Assembly: GCF_002849715.1 (NCBI RefSeq)
Contig: NZ_CP018863.1
Location: 2,232,001-2,296,000, forward strand
Reading direction: 5' to 3'
Origin: Arthrobacter crystallopoietes
GTDB taxonomy: Bacteria; Actinomycetota; Actinomycetes; Actinomycetales; Micrococcaceae
DNA length: 64,000 nt
The notes below the pieces were generated by a model. It was given only the letters and a program-made list of their open reading frames with translations, was not told the origin of the DNA and did no database searches. Made by a program: the position numbers and the translations under genes. Of the stretch, positions 61,816 through 64,000 are shown piece by piece. The number at the start of each line of letters is the position of its first letter. Positions within the stretch are counted from its first letter, which is position 1.

Positions 61816-63075
61816 ATGTTCCGTTCGCTGCAGTTCTTCAACTACCGCATCTGGTTTGTGGGGGCGATCGTCTCCAACATAGGCACCTGGATGCAGCGGA
61901 CCGCCCAGGACTGGCTGGTCTACGACATCCTGACCAAGCAGGACGCTGCTGCCATGGGCATCGTCATGGCGCTTCAGCTCGGTCCGCAGCTGCTCATGGC
62001 TCCATGGTCGGGACTGATCGCGGACAGTTTCAACCGGCGCCACCTGCTCATGATCACCCAGATTTCCATGGCACTGCTGGGCCTTGGGCTGGGCATCATG
62101 GTGATCACGGGCGTTGTGGAGCTCTGGCACGTCTACGCCTTCGCCCTGGCCCTGGGCATGGTGTCCTCCGTGGATGCCCCCGCCCGGCAGACCTTTGTCT
62201 CGGAGCTCGTCCGCGATGACTTCCTGCCCAACGCCGTCGCGCTGAACAGCACTTCCTTCAACCTGGCCCGCATGGTGGGGCCGGCCGTTTCGGGCGTGCT
62301 CACGGTCGCCGTCGGGCCTGGCTGGGTTTTCCTGATCAACGCGGCAACGTTCGGTGCGATGATCGCCGCACTGCTGGTGATCCGCGGCAGCGAGCTGCGT
62401 TCGCTGCCCAAGGCTGCCAAGGGCAAGGGCAGGATCCGCGAGGGGTTCCGCTATGTGCGGCACCGGCCGGACCTGATGGTCGTCATGACGGCGATCTTCA
62501 TCATCGGAACCTTCGGACTGAACTTCGCCATCTATATTGCAGCCATGGCCCGGACCGAATTCGGCGGGCACGCCGGCGACTTCGGTCTGCTGTCGTCCGT
62601 CATGGCCGTCGGTTCGGTCATGGGGTCACTGCTCGCTGCACGCCGCGACCGGCCCCGGCTGCGGTTCATTTTCGGAGCCGCTGCAGCCTTCGCGGTCGCC
62701 TGCACGGCGGCAGCCTTGGCACCCAACGCCTGGTTGTTCGGCCTGGCCCTCGTGCCCATCGGGGTCTCCGCGCTGACCATCATGACCAGTGCGAACGCCT
62801 ACGTGCAGACCAACACGGACCAGGTGATGCGTGGACGGGTGATGGCCCTGTATATGGCGATTTTCATGGGCGGAACCCCGATCGGTGCTCCCATCGTCGG
62901 CGCCGTCACCGATGTATTCGGGCCCCGGTGGGGCCTGGGCGTGGGGGCGCTTGCCGGACTGGCCGCGGCACTGGTCGGTTTCATCTGGGCATGGCGCGCC
63001 AAGCAAATGCGTTTCCAGTTCGACCGCACTGCCAAACGGAAGCTGCGCATTACTTATCTGCAGCAACAGCCGTAG
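61816..63075 (+). CDS. MFS transporter (DHA3/EntS-like exporter)
   Basis: A 419-residue permease. The family start is FRSLQFFNYRIWFVGAIVSN and TWMQRTAQDWLVYDIL, with the loop-2-like GLIADSFNRRHLLMITQ, VDAPARQTFVSELV and the mid-chain RFVRH-type GFRYVRHRPDLMVVM. C-terminal helices include TDQVMRGRVMALYMAIFMGG. Members of this DHA3 group export siderophores, macrolides or unknown small molecules. AAAGGAG lies 12 bases before the ATG. The position between DUF3027 and serC is a familiar actinobacterial arrangement. Confidence 0.9.
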   Translation: MFRSLQFFNYRIWFVGAIVSNIGTWMQRTAQDWLVYDILTKQDAAAMGIVMALQLGPQLLMAPWSGLIADSFNRRHLLMITQISMALLGLGLGIMVITGVVELWHVYAFALALGMVSSVDAPARQTFVSELVRDDFLPNAVALNSTSFNLARMVGPAVSGVLTVAVGPGWVFLINAATFGAMIAALLVIRGSELRSLPKAAKGKGRIREGFRYVRHRPDLMVVMTAIFIIGTFGLNFAIYIAAMARTEFGGHAGDFGLLSSVMAVGSVMGSLLAARRDRPRLRFIFGAAAAFAVACTAAALAPNAWLFGLALVPIGVSALTIMTSANAYVQTNTDQVMRGRVMALYMAIFMGGTPIGAPIVGAVTDVFGPRWGLGVGALAGLAAALVGFIWAWRAKQMRFQFDRTAKRKLRITYLQQQP

Positions 63076-63160
63076 GCTGCCTGAGCCACGGCGCGGCCGT
63101 TGAAAGGTATCTTCCAGGCCTGAGGCCCGAACCCTTGCCAGCGCCCGCGCAACACAAACA

Positions 63161-63193
63161 ACGAGGCACCCTGGGAAAACCAGGGCGCCTCGT
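63161..63193. terminator. Bidirectional terminator between MFS and serC
   Basis: ACGAGGC pairs with GCCTCGT and CCCTGG with CCAGGG, with one A-C mismatch and a GAAAA loop. It separates the convergent MFS exporter and serC genes. Confidence 0.75.
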
Positions 63194-63210
63194 GTTGCAC
63201 TTGGCAGGAA

Positions 63211-64000
<790 letters not shown>

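Overview
The window is high-GC actinobacterial chromosome, most likely from an Arthrobacter-like member of the Micrococcaceae. This rests on the GC-rich third codon positions, frequent GTG and TTG starts, and actinobacterial family markers: DUF4032, DUF3263, LytR_C, DUF3027, WXG100, a bacterial XPB helicase paired with its helicase-associated partner, and a CIRCE-controlled groEL with no groES beside it. The species assignment is inference.

Layout. 1-7.5 kb is core metabolism: the end of an FAD-linked oxidase, a methyltransferase, a DUF4032 protein, a UgpC/MsiK-type sugar ABC ATPase, the trehalose pair otsA-otsB and a membrane-anchored DsbA-like protein. 7.57-20.32 kb is an integrative element inserted in a tRNA-Thr(TGT) gene. 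A 44-bp duplication of the tRNA 3' end marks both ends. The element carries a tyrosine integrase beside the right end, a RepSA-type replication initiator, an ArsR-type regulator, a serine resolvase plus a resolvase fragment, a GIY-YIG nuclease-like protein, a compact four-gene set of unknown function and several frameshifted genes. No FtsK/Tra transfer gene was found, so it looks like a reduced or decaying AICE/IME. 20.3-26.8 kb holds envelope and stress genes: a secreted CAP-domain protein, a flavin reductase-like protein, a channel-like protein, an HtrA-like lipoprotein protease and a luciferase-like oxidoreductase.

26.8-38.7 kb is a catabolic island. One arm has an MHS transporter, a LacI regulator, a Gfo/Idh/MocA dehydrogenase, a sugar-phosphate-isomerase-like TIM barrel and a KSTD/fumarate-reductase-like flavoprotein. 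The other arm has an IclR regulator, a QsuB-type 3-dehydroshikimate dehydratase fused to an HPPD-like domain, a quinate/shikimate dehydrogenase and a second MHS transporter. Together they suggest use of quinate/shikimate-like hydroaromatic acids and possibly related cyclic polyols. The 3-dehydroquinate dehydratase expected for such a route is not in the window.

38.7-64 kb returns to housekeeping and envelope functions: LLM oxidoreductase, lipase maturation factor, ThrE-type exporter, siderophore-interacting protein behind a candidate iron box, uracil-DNA glycosylase, DUF3263, LytR_C, cold-shock proteins, TM2 protein, groEL, DUF4031-HD protein, RNase HI fusion, WXG100 protein, a two-component system, methyltransferase, the XPB pair, DUF3027, an MFS exporter and the start-truncated serC. 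Strong perfect-stem terminators separate most convergent gene pairs.
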